Shown here piece after piece: positions 45,364 to 54,071 of a stretch of 64,000 bases of DNA. Location of the stretch: contig NZ_QOVJ01000004.1 in assembly GCF_004104055.1 (NCBI RefSeq), positions 248,001 through 312,000 of the forward strand, given 5' to 3'. Source of the stretch: Leeuwenhoekiella aestuarii (GTDB lineage: Bacteria; Bacteroidota; Bacteroidia; Flavobacteriales; Flavobacteriaceae). The notes under the pieces are model-generated. The model searched no databases and had not been told where the DNA came from. It was given only the letters and a program-made list of their open reading frames with translations. The first letter of the stretch is position 1. Each line of letters begins with the position of its first letter. Both the position numbers and the translations under genes were made by a program.

Positions 45364-47082
45364 ATGCAAATAAAAGAATCATCAAAAATCTACGATGTCA
45401 TCATTGTCGGCTCTGGTGCCGGGGGTGGTATGGCAACAAAAGTTCTGGCAGATGCCGGACTCAAGGTTGCAGTGGTAGAAGCAGGTCCTTATTTTGACCC
45501 TGCCGCCCCAGAACAACGCACTCAATTAAAATGGCCTTATGAGTCTCCCAGACGTGGTGCTTCTAACCGAAGACCTTTTGGTGATTTTGACAGTGCATAC
45601 GGTGGTTGGGAGATAGAAGGAGAACCTTATACTCAAAAAGATGACACGCAGTTTGACTGGTTTAGATCTAGAATGCTGGGTGGGCGTACCAATCACTGGG
45701 GGCGTATTTCTTTGCGTTTTGGAGAGCGAGATTTTAAACATTATAGCTATGATGGACACGGTGATGACTGGCCTATAGGTTATGAGGATGTCAAGCCTTA
45801 TTACGACAAAGTAGATAAACTTATAGGTGTTTTTGGTACTAAAGAAAATATAGAAAATGAGCCTGATGGCTTTTTCTTACCCCCACCCAAACCCAGACTT
45901 CACGAACTTTTCTATATAAAAGGAGCACGTAAATCTAACATACCAGTGATTCCATCACGTATGTCTATGCTTACTAAAAAGATAAATGAAGATCGTGGTA
46001 TTTGTTTTTATTGTGGGCAATGCTCTCGTGCGTGTGCGGTATATGCTGATTTTTCTGCAGGAACATGTTTGATCTTTCCTGCTCAAAAAAGTGGAGGTCA
46101 GATTGATCTTTTCGTGAATTCTATGGTACGTGAAGTAACCACAAATGAAGAAGGAAAAGCTACTGGGGTTTCTTACATTAGCAAAGACGATCGTAAAGAA
46201 TATAAACTCAAAGGCCGTGTCGTTGTGCTAGCAGCTTCTGCTTGTAGTTCTGCGCGAATTCTTTTAAACTCAAAAAGTGAGCAACATCCTAATGGTTTGG
46301 GTAATAGCAGTGATATGGTAGGTCGATATTTGCACGACTCTACCGGCGCTAGCCGTTCAGCTTTTATTCCAGATTTAATGAACCGGGATACCTATAATGA
46401 AGATGGTGTAGGCGGAATGCACGTATACACACCTTGGTGGGGCGATAATAAGAAACTGAATTTCCCTCGTGGATATCATATTGAAGTTTGGGGAGGTCTG
46501 GGAATGCCAAGCTATGGTTTTGGTTTTAACCCTAATGACCTCAACCGCTTTTTTAATCAGAAAGTTGGCGGCTATGGAAACAGTCTTCGTAAAGATATCA
46601 AAAAATATTACGGCTCTACAATAGGTATGGCTGGCCGTGGTGAGTCTATCGCTATGAAAGACAATTATTGCGAGATAGATCCTACCACGGTAGATGAGTT
46701 TGGTATTCCTGTGCTTCGTTTTAATTATAAATGGTCTGAACACGAAGTTAACCAAGCCAAACATATGAACGATTCTTTTGAAGAAATTGTGCACAATATG
46801 GGAGGTACTATGCTACAAGATGCTCCTTCAAAAGCGTCTAATTACGGATTAGAAAATCCTGGACGTATCATTCACGAGGTAGGAACCACCCGTATGGGAA
46901 GCGATCCTAAAACTTCAGTAGTAAATGAATTTCAACAATTGCACGATGTAGACAATGTGTTTATAGTAGACGCCGGTCCTTTTGTATCTCAAGCCGATAA
47001 GAATCCAACCTGGACTATTTTGGCGCTTTCGTGGAGAGCTTCAGACTACATCATAGAACAACTTAAACAGCAAAATATTTAG
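45364..47082 (+). CDS. GMC-family FAD oxidoreductase with Fe-S cysteine motif (sugar 3-dehydrogenase-like large subunit)
   Basis: A 572-residue flavoprotein. It has an N-terminal FAD motif DVIIVGSGAGGGMA, the GMC 'MLGGRTNHWGRISLRFG' block, and a C-terminal HEVGTTRMGSDP...NPTWTILALSWRASDYI carrying the catalytic His/Asn region. Cysteines 214, 217, 220 and 224 form CX2CX2CX3C, consistent with an iron-sulfur cluster like that of multi-subunit sugar dehydrogenases. No signal peptide is present. The next gene, four bases on, encodes a Tat-signal small subunit, so the large subunit probably hitch-hikes through Tat as a complex. Relatives oxidise gluconate, glucose, fructose or the C3 hydroxyl of glycosides. 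The DUF1080 and Gfo/Idh neighbours favour the last. Confidence 0.88.
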   Translation: MQIKESSKIYDVIIVGSGAGGGMATKVLADAGLKVAVVEAGPYFDPAAPEQRTQLKWPYESPRRGASNRRPFGDFDSAYGGWEIEGEPYTQKDDTQFDWFRSRMLGGRTNHWGRISLRFGERDFKHYSYDGHGDDWPIGYEDVKPYYDKVDKLIGVFGTKENIENEPDGFFLPPPKPRLHELFYIKGARKSNIPVIPSRMSMLTKKINEDRGICFYCGQCSRACAVYADFSAGTCLIFPAQKSGGQIDLFVNSMVREVTTNEEGKATGVSYISKDDRKEYKLKGRVVVLAASACSSARILLNSKSEQHPNGLGNSSDMVGRYLHDSTGASRSAFIPDLMNRDTYNEDGVGGMHVYTPWWGDNKKLNFPRGYHIEVWGGLGMPSYGFGFNPNDLNRFFNQKVGGYGNSLRKDIKKYYGSTIGMAGRGESIAMKDNYCEIDPTTVDEFGIPVLRFNYKWSEHEVNQAKHMNDSFEEIVHNMGGTMLQDAPSKASNYGLENPGRIIHEVGTTRMGSDPKTSVVNEFQQLHDVDNVFIVDAGPFVSQADKNPTWTILALSWRASDYIIEQLKQQNI

Positions 47083-47085
47083 ATT

Positions 47086-47799
47086 ATGGATAGAAGAGAC
47101 AGTTTAAAATCTATGTTTTTAGGTTCTCTAGGAACCGGTCTTTTTCTTACTGGATGCAATACTGATGTGTCTGCTCCAACTCCAGAAATTGCAAAAGCAG
47201 CTGAAGATTATTTTGGCCGAACCCCTGAAGAAGCTGCATTAATAGAAGAACTGAATTCTGAACAGTTTTTTAATGAGCACGAGATGGAAACCTTAAATAT
47301 TTTGTGTGCGCTCATTTTACCGGCAAACGATGAGTACGGGAGTGCTACAGATGCCGGGGTACCTGATTTTTTAGAGTTTATTGTTAAGGATATGCCCCAT
47401 TTAAAAACTCCAATACGCGGGGGATTGATGTGGCTGGATCACGCTTCTAATTCCAAATTTAATACTGAATTTAAAGAGGCATCTGAAGAAAACCAAAAAG
47501 CTATTCTTGATACCGTAGCTTTTCCTGATCCTGATAAGCCCGGTTGGGAACAACCCGTACAAGTACAGTTTTTCTCTTTGATGCGAAATCTTACGATGAC
47601 AGGATATTATACTTCAGAAATGGGTATTAAAGATCTGGACTATAAAGGAAATCAACCAAACATTTGGGATGGTGTTCCCGAAGAAGTTTTACAAAAGCAC
47701 GGCGTAAGCTACGATCCGGAGTGGATTGCAAAATGTGTTGATCAAAGTCAGCGTGGGGTTACAGCAGAATGGGACGATGAGGGAAATTTAATCACCTAA
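47086..47799 (+). CDS. Gluconate 2-dehydrogenase subunit 3-family protein (Tat lipoprotein)
   Basis: A 237-residue small subunit of the gluconate/sorbitol/glucoside dehydrogenase type. The N-terminus MDRRDSLKSMFLGSLGTGLF is a twin-arginine signal ending in a lipobox LTGC (Cys24), so the complex should be anchored to a membrane from the periplasmic side. The core has 'LNILCALILPANDEYGSATDAGVPDFLEFIV' and 'FFSLMRNLTMTGYYTSEMGIKDLDYKGN', typical of subunit 3. It lies four bases after the GMC gene and is followed by a strong terminator. No cytochrome c subunit is encoded beside it, so the electron acceptor must come from elsewhere or be a different carrier. Confidence 0.88.
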   Translation: MDRRDSLKSMFLGSLGTGLFLTGCNTDVSAPTPEIAKAAEDYFGRTPEEAALIEELNSEQFFNEHEMETLNILCALILPANDEYGSATDAGVPDFLEFIVKDMPHLKTPIRGGLMWLDHASNSKFNTEFKEASEENQKAILDTVAFPDPDKPGWEQPVQVQFFSLMRNLTMTGYYTSEMGIKDLDYKGNQPNIWDGVPEEVLQKHGVSYDPEWIAKCVDQSQRGVTAEWDDEGNLIT

Positions 47800-47820
47800 T
47801 AAAGTTTTAGCTATAGCACA

Positions 47821-47849
47821 CAAAAGCCTCCTGTATCAGGAGGCTTTTG
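47821..47849. terminator. Bidirectional terminator between convergent oxidoreductase units
   Basis: Perfect 13-base arms CAAAAGCCTCCTG and CAGGAGGCTTTTG around TAT, flanked by T- and A-rich runs. It serves the GMC unit (stop 47799) and can also stop the minus-strand unit that ends at 47960. Confidence 0.9.
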
Positions 47850-47959
47850 TATTTATAAAAGAATTTAATGACTCTAGTAAACTCTACCTTAAGGAAAAAC
47901 CGTGAAGCTTTTAAAGCTCGATTATCGAGTAAAACCTAGGATAAATTAAAGTTGAACGA

Positions 47960-49147
47960 TTAAATAGTATGCTTAGGATTCCATTGTACAATTTCATTAT
48001 TTAGCATAGAATCTATAGCCATCTGAACGCATATAGCCGTGTTTGCACCGGTTTTTAAGTCAGACAAAGGTTTTGTGTTATTCTTGATCGAATCTCTAAA
48101 ATCCATTAAAGCTTGTTTACTGGGATCTGCGTGACTAAACTCAAACGGAATACCTTTACCAGCTTCCCAAGGTATTGTTGCTCCTGCAACACCATCTACA
48201 TCTGCGCGTTTTTTAGTATAGTTTCCTTCCGGGTAAAACCATCCATTTACATAATCTAAAATGATGGTACCTTTATCACCCATTACTATAATTTGGTAAT
48301 CGTCTTTTGCATTTGTAGTGAGACAGGTAAATGTAGCCTCTACCCCGCTGGGATATGAAAACAGGTGGTGTACATTATCATAAGTTTCCCTGCCGTCCTT
48401 CCAGTAATCAATTCCACCGGTACCAAAAACTTGGGAAGGTGTTTCTCCTAGAACCCAGTTTACAAAATCAATTTGATGCGAACACAATTCTGCTGTTAAT
48501 CCACCTGAATATTCCCGGTACATGCGCCAGTTTATCATACGCTCTAATTCTGGTTTGGGAACATTACGTCGCCAATTACCACTGCGATTCCATTGACACT
48601 CAAATGCGGTTATCTTACCAATTTTTCCATCTTTGATAAGATCTACAACATGAGTATACAATCTGGAACTGTGATACTGATGACCAGTTTGAAAAACCAA
48701 ATCTCCTTTTTGAGCATCAACTACATTTAAAATATCTTCATAACCCTTAGCCATGGTTTTCTCTCCATAGACGTGCTTCCCAGCTGCCAAAGCATCTAAT
48801 TCTATCTGACCATGAGTACTGAACGGTGTGGAAACTAAAACTGCATCAATACTCTTATTTTCCAGCAATTTTCGGTAATCGGTATATGCTTTTGCAGAAT
48901 CACCAGCTCTCTTCATTCCATTATCTAAACGAAACGGAATAATATCACAGCAACCGACAACTTCTATCCCTTCGATACCATTCATTACAGAAATCAATCC
49001 ACCACCCCGATCTCCGGTACCAATAACGCCGATACGTATGGGCGCATTAGTTCCTATGTGTTTATTGATATAAGCAAATCCCGGACTAACAGATGAAACT
49101 GCCGCCGCCGCGAGACTGCTTTTTATTACAAAATCTCTACGCTTCAT
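47960..49147 (-). CDS. Tat-exported Gfo/Idh/MocA-family oxidoreductase (second of pair)
   Basis: A 395-residue NAD(P)-dependent-type oxidoreductase. The Tat signal is MKRRDFVIKSSLAAAAVSSVSPGFA. The Rossmann motif is GVIGTGDRGGG, the EKP signature is GEKTMAKG (Pro replaced by Thr), and the substrate-side block is SGGLTAELCSHQIDFVNW, with a His at the place where this superfamily usually has its catalytic His. It follows the related gene by six bases and closes the DUF1080 unit. The pair resembles the oxidoreductases of the Bacteroides 3-keto-glycoside locus, where they oxidise or reduce C3 of sugars with a tightly held cofactor. That assignment is an inference. Confidence 0.85.
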   Translation of the reverse strand: MKRRDFVIKSSLAAAAVSSVSPGFAYINKHIGTNAPIRIGVIGTGDRGGGLISVMNGIEGIEVVGCCDIIPFRLDNGMKRAGDSAKAYTDYRKLLENKSIDAVLVSTPFSTHGQIELDALAAGKHVYGEKTMAKGYEDILNVVDAQKGDLVFQTGHQYHSSRLYTHVVDLIKDGKIGKITAFECQWNRSGNWRRNVPKPELERMINWRMYREYSGGLTAELCSHQIDFVNWVLGETPSQVFGTGGIDYWKDGRETYDNVHHLFSYPSGVEATFTCLTTNAKDDYQIIVMGDKGTIILDYVNGWFYPEGNYTKKRADVDGVAGATIPWEAGKGIPFEFSHADPSKQALMDFRDSIKNNTKPLSDLKTGANTAICVQMAIDSMLNNEIVQWNPKHTI

Positions 49148-49153
49148 TTCTCA

Positions 49154-50491
49154 CTAAATTTTCGGTTCCCAATTAGGTTCATAATCCCGACTCCAAAGTT
49201 GCATAGCATCCCGATCATAAATTCGACCTGTTTTATCATCTATGTCAAAACCGTGACCTACCCGGTATGCCATATTTGCATAATGCACCATCGCCATACT
49301 TACTGAAGCATCTTCAATGGGTGCTTTCAAGGTTTCTTTTCCGCGAATGCTTTCAAAGAAATTGACCATATGTGCAGTTGAAGAGTCACCTCCACCCCCC
49401 AGTGCGAGTCCACTTTCATCGGTCTCATCACTCTGCTTAATTACTTTTCCACCGCGATCCATCAACAGATAATTAGAACGATCTACAAGTACTGAACCTT
49501 CGGTTCCAAAAATTAACGTACCGCGACCACGACCGTAAGTGTTATACCCATTGCGACTTTTGCCATCCCAATTGATGACTTTATCTTCTTCAAAGTTGAA
49601 CGTTGCATACATTGTATCATACATCTCCCAGCCATCGTTTTTAAAATGTCTTTTTTCAGCTTGAACCTCAGCATATTTTGGAAAATTTACGCCTAATGCC
49701 CAACGTGCAATATCCAATTCATGTGTTGCATTATTTCCGGTTTCTGCGGTACCATATGCCCAACCATACCAGTGCCAATTGTAATCCCATGTTTCACTGG
49801 TATACGCTCTTCTTGGTGCCGGCCCTTGCCATAAATCCCAATCGAGTCCGGCCGGTACAGCAGCCTTTTGTTGAATTGGCGTTTCTCCTCGTGCATTAGA
49901 ATAAAAAGCCACAGCTTTATATACGTCGCCAATTACACCTTTATGAATCTGATTGATGATATCTATCGTATGTAAAGAAGAGCGCTGCTGATTGCCCATT
50001 TGCACTTTTTTATCAAACTTTTTTGCAGCTGCTACCAGCAATTCATTTTCATTCATATTGTGACTACACGGCTTTTCTACATAAACATGTTTTCCAGCTT
50101 TTAAAGCCATAACAGAGCCCGGAGTATGCCAGTGATCTGGTGTTGCATTAACTAGAATATCTACATCTTTATCATCAATAACTTTACGTATGTCGTTCTC
50201 GAGTTTAGGACTGTAATCAATATGCTCTTTAAAATTCTTAAGCGCATTAAGTCGGCTTTTTTCCATCACGTCACATAGATATACTAAACGCGCATTAGAT
50301 TCTTTACGAGCTATGGGCGCATAATAAGCCCCCAGGCGACGACCAAGTCCTGCAACAGCAACATTAAGTCTGTCATTTGCTCCTATAATATTGCGATAAC
50401 TACTGGCAGCCATACCCATTGTGGTGTTACTCAAAGCCAAAGCCGTACCGCCTAAAAGTGATTTATTTAAAAAAGATCTCCGTGTTGTCAT
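49154..50491 (-). CDS. Tat-exported Gfo/Idh/MocA-family oxidoreductase (first of pair)
   Basis: A 445-residue protein with Tat signal MTTRRSFLNKSLLGGTALAL. Rossmann motif VAGLGRRLG, intact EKP signature VYVEKPCSHN, then 'DWDLWQGPAPRRAYTSETWDYNWHWYGWAYGTAETGNNATHELDIARWAL', with GNNATHELD at the usual catalytic-His position. It differs from its partner in length and signature, so the two probably have different substrates. It begins two bases after the DUF1080 stop. A periplasmic NAD(P) enzyme must bring its cofactor bound through Tat and recycle it in place, which fits a paired oxidation/reduction. Confidence 0.86.
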   Translation of the reverse strand: MTTRRSFLNKSLLGGTALALSNTTMGMAASSYRNIIGANDRLNVAVAGLGRRLGAYYAPIARKESNARLVYLCDVMEKSRLNALKNFKEHIDYSPKLENDIRKVIDDKDVDILVNATPDHWHTPGSVMALKAGKHVYVEKPCSHNMNENELLVAAAKKFDKKVQMGNQQRSSLHTIDIINQIHKGVIGDVYKAVAFYSNARGETPIQQKAAVPAGLDWDLWQGPAPRRAYTSETWDYNWHWYGWAYGTAETGNNATHELDIARWALGVNFPKYAEVQAEKRHFKNDGWEMYDTMYATFNFEEDKVINWDGKSRNGYNTYGRGRGTLIFGTEGSVLVDRSNYLLMDRGGKVIKQSDETDESGLALGGGGDSSTAHMVNFFESIRGKETLKAPIEDASVSMAMVHYANMAYRVGHGFDIDDKTGRIYDRDAMQLWSRDYEPNWEPKI

Positions 50492-50493
50492 AA

Positions 50494-51870
50494 TTAAAGT
50501 TCTTTGATTTTGATGTTTTTAAAAGCTACACGATCTCCGTGATCCTGAAGTAGTATGTTTCCCTTTTCAAATGTTCCGAAGCCTGGCCAGTCTTTATATT
50601 TACTTTCTTTAACCAGTTGTAAAAAAGCATCGGTATTTCTATCATATTCAAGCACTTTTACATCATTTAACCAATGTGCTACATGATTATCTTTACTCAC
50701 AATTCTTGCGGTGTTCCATTCTCCTATAGGATTCACTGGTTTAGCAGGGTCTGCCTGAATTAAATCGTACAAAGAAGCCAATGTGCGACTACCTTCGTGA
50801 TTACCTAACTTAGCATCTGGATGACGCATATCATCTAAAATCTGATACTCTAAACCAATTGAAGAACCTTCTCCTTTATTCAAGTCTGTATCTACATAAT
50901 ACTTAATACCACTATTTGCACCTTCAGTGATTTTAAAATCTACTTTGAGTTCAAAATCCTGATATTGTTTTGTAGTCACAATATCTCCTCCTGCCGCAGA
51001 CTCTTCACCTCCGGTAGCAAGTACAATAAGTTCTCCATTCTCTATAACCCACCCCTTTTCAGGGAAATGATCTAGTTTTCCTCCACGCCAACCATCAGTG
51101 GTTCTACCATTCCATAATAGTTGCCAACCGCTTTCTTTTTCGGCTTGTGTTAAACTGTTTTTCGTATTGAATGCCTCCAGCCCCATTGGCTTTGCATACT
51201 GTTGTACATTTTCTGTAATAATGTTGATATTCTTCCAACGAATTTCTTTACCCGGCTTATCGTTATTTCCGATTGAGTGAACCTGCAGTGCTATAAAACC
51301 TGATGCAGTCTGGTCATCAATTAAGTGCGCAGCCTCCACCCCATTGATCCAGGTTTTTAAAGTATCACCCAAAGCTTCTACCCGATAGTGATTCCATTCT
51401 CCTTGCTTAAAAGCTTGCTGTGCTTTTGTATTTCCTGTTAACGGATATAGCCATCCCTTGCGCGCCTCATCATAAATACCAGCACTCCAGGCCCGGTCTG
51501 AAGGATCAATCTCGATCTGATAACCATGTACTCTTCCATCCTTAAAATCAGGTTGGCTTAAACTGCGGATTTGTATTCCGGAATTCATAGTAGAATCTAC
51601 TTTATAGTCTAATTCTAAAATAAAATCTCCATAATCCTGAGTCGTTGCCAAAAAAGAATTAGGAGTATTCGCTACTGTAGTTCCCACAATTTCATCCCCG
51701 TCTATTTGATAATCTGCTTTACCATTCAACTGCTCCCAACCGGTAAGAGATTCTCCATCAAACAAAGGTTCCCAGGGTTCGTTACTGTCTTGATTTGATT
51801 CTTTACAGGAATTTAATACGAGAACTCCTGCTATAAAGAGTGGCAAGAGCTTCAAATTCTTTGTAATCAT
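50494..51870 (-). CDS. Tandem DUF1080 (3-keto-glycoside-acting) lipoprotein
   Basis: A 458-residue lipoprotein (signal ending GVLVLNSC, Cys22). It holds two DUF1080 concanavalin-like jelly rolls: one of about residues 35-215 ('[17 protein letters not shown]' to 'WKNINI') and one of about 235-458 ('[16 protein letters not shown]' to '[11 protein letters not shown]'). DUF1080 is the family now linked to cleavage or hydration of 3-keto-glycosides. Each repeat keeps the NSGI(Q/K) string: MNSGIQIRS and [10 protein letters not shown] set the start at 51870 (MITKNLKLL); an upstream ATG would extend into the preceding terminator. Two domains may allow sequential elimination and hydration, or one may only bind. 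Gfo/Idh genes follow with two- and six-base gaps. Confidence 0.85.
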   Translation of the reverse strand: MITKNLKLLPLFIAGVLVLNSCKESNQDSNEPWEPLFDGESLTGWEQLNGKADYQIDGDEIVGTTVANTPNSFLATTQDYGDFILELDYKVDSTMNSGIQIRSLSQPDFKDGRVHGYQIEIDPSDRAWSAGIYDEARKGWLYPLTGNTKAQQAFKQGEWNHYRVEALGDTLKTWINGVEAAHLIDDQTASGFIALQVHSIGNNDKPGKEIRWKNINIITENVQQYAKPMGLEAFNTKNSLTQAEKESGWQLLWNGRTTDGWRGGKLDHFPEKGWVIENGELIVLATGGEESAAGGDIVTTKQYQDFELKVDFKITEGANSGIKYYVDTDLNKGEGSSIGLEYQILDDMRHPDAKLGNHEGSRTLASLYDLIQADPAKPVNPIGEWNTARIVSKDNHVAHWLNDVKVLEYDRNTDAFLQLVKESKYKDWPGFGTFEKGNILLQDHGDRVAFKNIKIKEL

Positions 51871-51939
51871 AAAATAGTATTTAATTAATATATAGTCTCT
51901 TTTTAAATTTACGCAATCGACCTTGTAATACTTATAAAA

Positions 51940-51975
51940 AAATAGCGGAAGCCTCTTTAGGTTCATCCGCTATTT
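51940..51975 (-). terminator. Terminator between GH92-F and the DUF1080 unit
   Basis: Ten-base arms AAATAGCGGA (51940-51949) and TCCGCTATTT (51966-51975), loop 16 bases. On the minus strand the stem runs into TTTTTTTATAAG. It begins only three bases past the GH92-F stop, so the DUF1080-Gfo/Idh genes need partial read-through or their own promoter within 51871-51940. Confidence 0.85.
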
Positions 51976-51978
51976 AAC

Positions 51979-54024
51979 TTAGTTTAATTCAACTTTTGTT
52001 ATAAAAGAATGGGTTGTTCCCCAACCCGTATTAGGTATTTTACTGGTTTCGATAATTAAGTTTCCGCCAGATTGTATTTCCTGATGTGTCAACCAGTTTC
52101 GGTTTATAGGTTTACCGTTTAAACTAGCTGATTTCACATAAAAATGGTCTTTATTGTAATTCTTCACTGAAATTTTAAACGTTTTACCCGGAGCTATATT
52201 CAGTTTTACTTCCTCAAAAATGGGCGCTGTCAAATAATAAATAGGGCTCCCAACATTTGCTACCGAAAGACCGATACTGTGTAACACAAACCAGGAAGAC
52301 ATGGTCCCTGCATCGTCATCCATCGTGCGTAAATAGGCTTTGGGTTTATTTTGATATATACGCCCAATAAACGGATCGATCCCTTTACTATTGTCATTAA
52401 AATACGTCTGCACTACGGTATCCAGAAGAATTTCTCTAAATAACTTTTGTGACTTCCAAGGTTGGTTTGTGGCGTTATACAATCCCGGGACTTGCAAGTC
52501 TGGCTGATTGGCATGATTGTAATTGAACTGTTCAAAAAATTGATCTAACTGATTTGTAAAATTTTCTGAACCACCTGCCAAACTTTGTAATCCTTTTATA
52601 TCCCAGGGTACAAACCAGCGATATTGCCAAATAGTTCCCTGATAGAGCCCCCTTGCCTGCATACGGTCTACATCATTTTTAGTCAGATCTTTAAAATCCT
52701 TATCCCAATAAGCTTTATAATCTAAAGCCTTATTCAAATATTCTTTGCCGGCATCTGTATCGCCCATCACCTTAAAGATCTCACTCATTGCCCACAAATC
52801 GTAAGAAGATTCTAAAGCTTTATCCGGCGCACCAAAATCGAGCGTTTTACTCTCATCTATTAAAGAATCTCTTATCGCTTTAAAATCTACCTGATACCCT
52901 TTTTTATAGGCATCAAGCAAAACAACCATTGCATGTTCAGTACGAACGGTAGGCGAAGTTTCATGTTCTGTTGCCCAATTCTTTTTCCCGAAGCGATACA
53001 GGTTTGCAATGCTCGTAGTGATATCTTGATAAACATCAGGATATACCAGAGAAAGTAGGGGCAACTGCTCTCTGTAATTATCCCAGATTGCCCAACCGTT
53101 ATACACCTTATAATCTTCATTCTGAACAGAGCCATCTGTTGCTCTAAAGGTACCATCTTCTTCGGAAACTAAAAACGGAGACTGTGCGGTACGATACAGT
53201 AAAGAATAGAATAAATCTACGCGATCCTGCTCACCTTTGACCTCAATATGATTCAATTGTTTTTCCCAACTTGCCGAAGCTTCTTCTTTAAGTTGACTGA
53301 AGGATTTAGAAGTAATTCTCTTTTTTGCATAACCTTCATTTACCGAAGAAAAACCAACCTGAACTTGAGCTGCTACCCCAACTGATTTAACAAGCAATCT
53401 GTGTGCATCAAGCTCTTGAATAATCGCTGTTTCCGGCAATTTAATCGCGTAATAAATACGGTAAGTCCCCGCGTGGCAAGTTGTTTTAGTATCTATATAA
53501 CCCGAAATTAAATTTCTTCTGATCTCGTGAGTTTCTGAAACAAAGCGATTGCTCAACGCAAAAGACAGATCAATGAATAAACCGCTGTTTGTATTAGGAA
53601 AACTGTAGTTGTGCATCCCCAGATTTTGAGCAACGGTCATTTGTGCTTCAATTCCATTTTCAAAATTCACCTCATAATAACCGGGTGTTGCTTGCTGCTT
53701 GGTGCGTATCAAATCAGTCTCAGCATCTGCATTGAGTATGGGTTTTATAAGAATATTACCACCGCTTCCGGTACAACCTACACCTTCCATTCTGGTATGT
53801 GTAAAGCCATCAAATTCTTTAGCATAATACTCATACCCCGTATGCTGGTGTGGATTAGTCTGCGGCCCCAGATTCATCATATTAAAAGGCGTAGTCGCTG
53901 AAGGGGACATCTGCCCGTGATCGCCACTCGTACCTAAAAAGACGTTTACAGATCTATTTTTTTGTTGCTGTGTATAACCAGATAGTGCAAGAAAACAAAG
54001 GAGAATCGGGATAATTTTATTCAT
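51979..54024 (-). CDS. GH92-family protein with Gln at the catalytic-acid position (paralogue F)
   Basis: A secreted 681-residue GH92 protein (signal ending LSGYTQQ), the shortest of the six. Early marks are 'FLGTSGDHGQMSPSATTPFNMMNLGPQT' and GFTHTRMEGVGCTGSGGNI. The acid block reads YQGTIWQYRWFVPWD: position 462 is Gln (codon at 52639-52641) where the other five have Glu in E(G/A)N(A/S)W. The base block MDDDAGTMSSWF (Asp569-571) is kept at the right distance, so this is not a decayed gene. I recall the same Glu-to-Gln change in a bacterial GH92 that removes mannose-1-phosphate caps, where no acid help is needed. A phosphodiester-cleaving or otherwise unusual mannosidase is therefore plausible. 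It shares a unit with the MFS gene 47 bases upstream. Confidence 0.87.
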   Translation of the reverse strand: MNKIIPILLCFLALSGYTQQQKNRSVNVFLGTSGDHGQMSPSATTPFNMMNLGPQTNPHQHTGYEYYAKEFDGFTHTRMEGVGCTGSGGNILIKPILNADAETDLIRTKQQATPGYYEVNFENGIEAQMTVAQNLGMHNYSFPNTNSGLFIDLSFALSNRFVSETHEIRRNLISGYIDTKTTCHAGTYRIYYAIKLPETAIIQELDAHRLLVKSVGVAAQVQVGFSSVNEGYAKKRITSKSFSQLKEEASASWEKQLNHIEVKGEQDRVDLFYSLLYRTAQSPFLVSEEDGTFRATDGSVQNEDYKVYNGWAIWDNYREQLPLLSLVYPDVYQDITTSIANLYRFGKKNWATEHETSPTVRTEHAMVVLLDAYKKGYQVDFKAIRDSLIDESKTLDFGAPDKALESSYDLWAMSEIFKVMGDTDAGKEYLNKALDYKAYWDKDFKDLTKNDVDRMQARGLYQGTIWQYRWFVPWDIKGLQSLAGGSENFTNQLDQFFEQFNYNHANQPDLQVPGLYNATNQPWKSQKLFREILLDTVVQTYFNDNSKGIDPFIGRIYQNKPKAYLRTMDDDAGTMSSWFVLHSIGLSVANVGSPIYYLTAPIFEEVKLNIAPGKTFKISVKNYNKDHFYVKSASLNGKPINRNWLTHQEIQSGGNLIIETSKIPNTGWGTTHSFITKVELN

Positions 54025-54071
54025 TAAATATTATTTTGATTTTAAACTTTAAAAGTAAAGTTTTGCTGCAC

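Noticed and set aside
46375-46794. 139-residue minus-strand frame inside the GMC gene
   Set aside because: It is a shadow of the GMC coding frame, whose FAD and C-terminal motifs are continuous through it.
51871-51966. Longer start of the DUF1080 lipoprotein
   Set aside because: It would translate back through an intrinsic terminator and put 32 residues before the lipobox signal.
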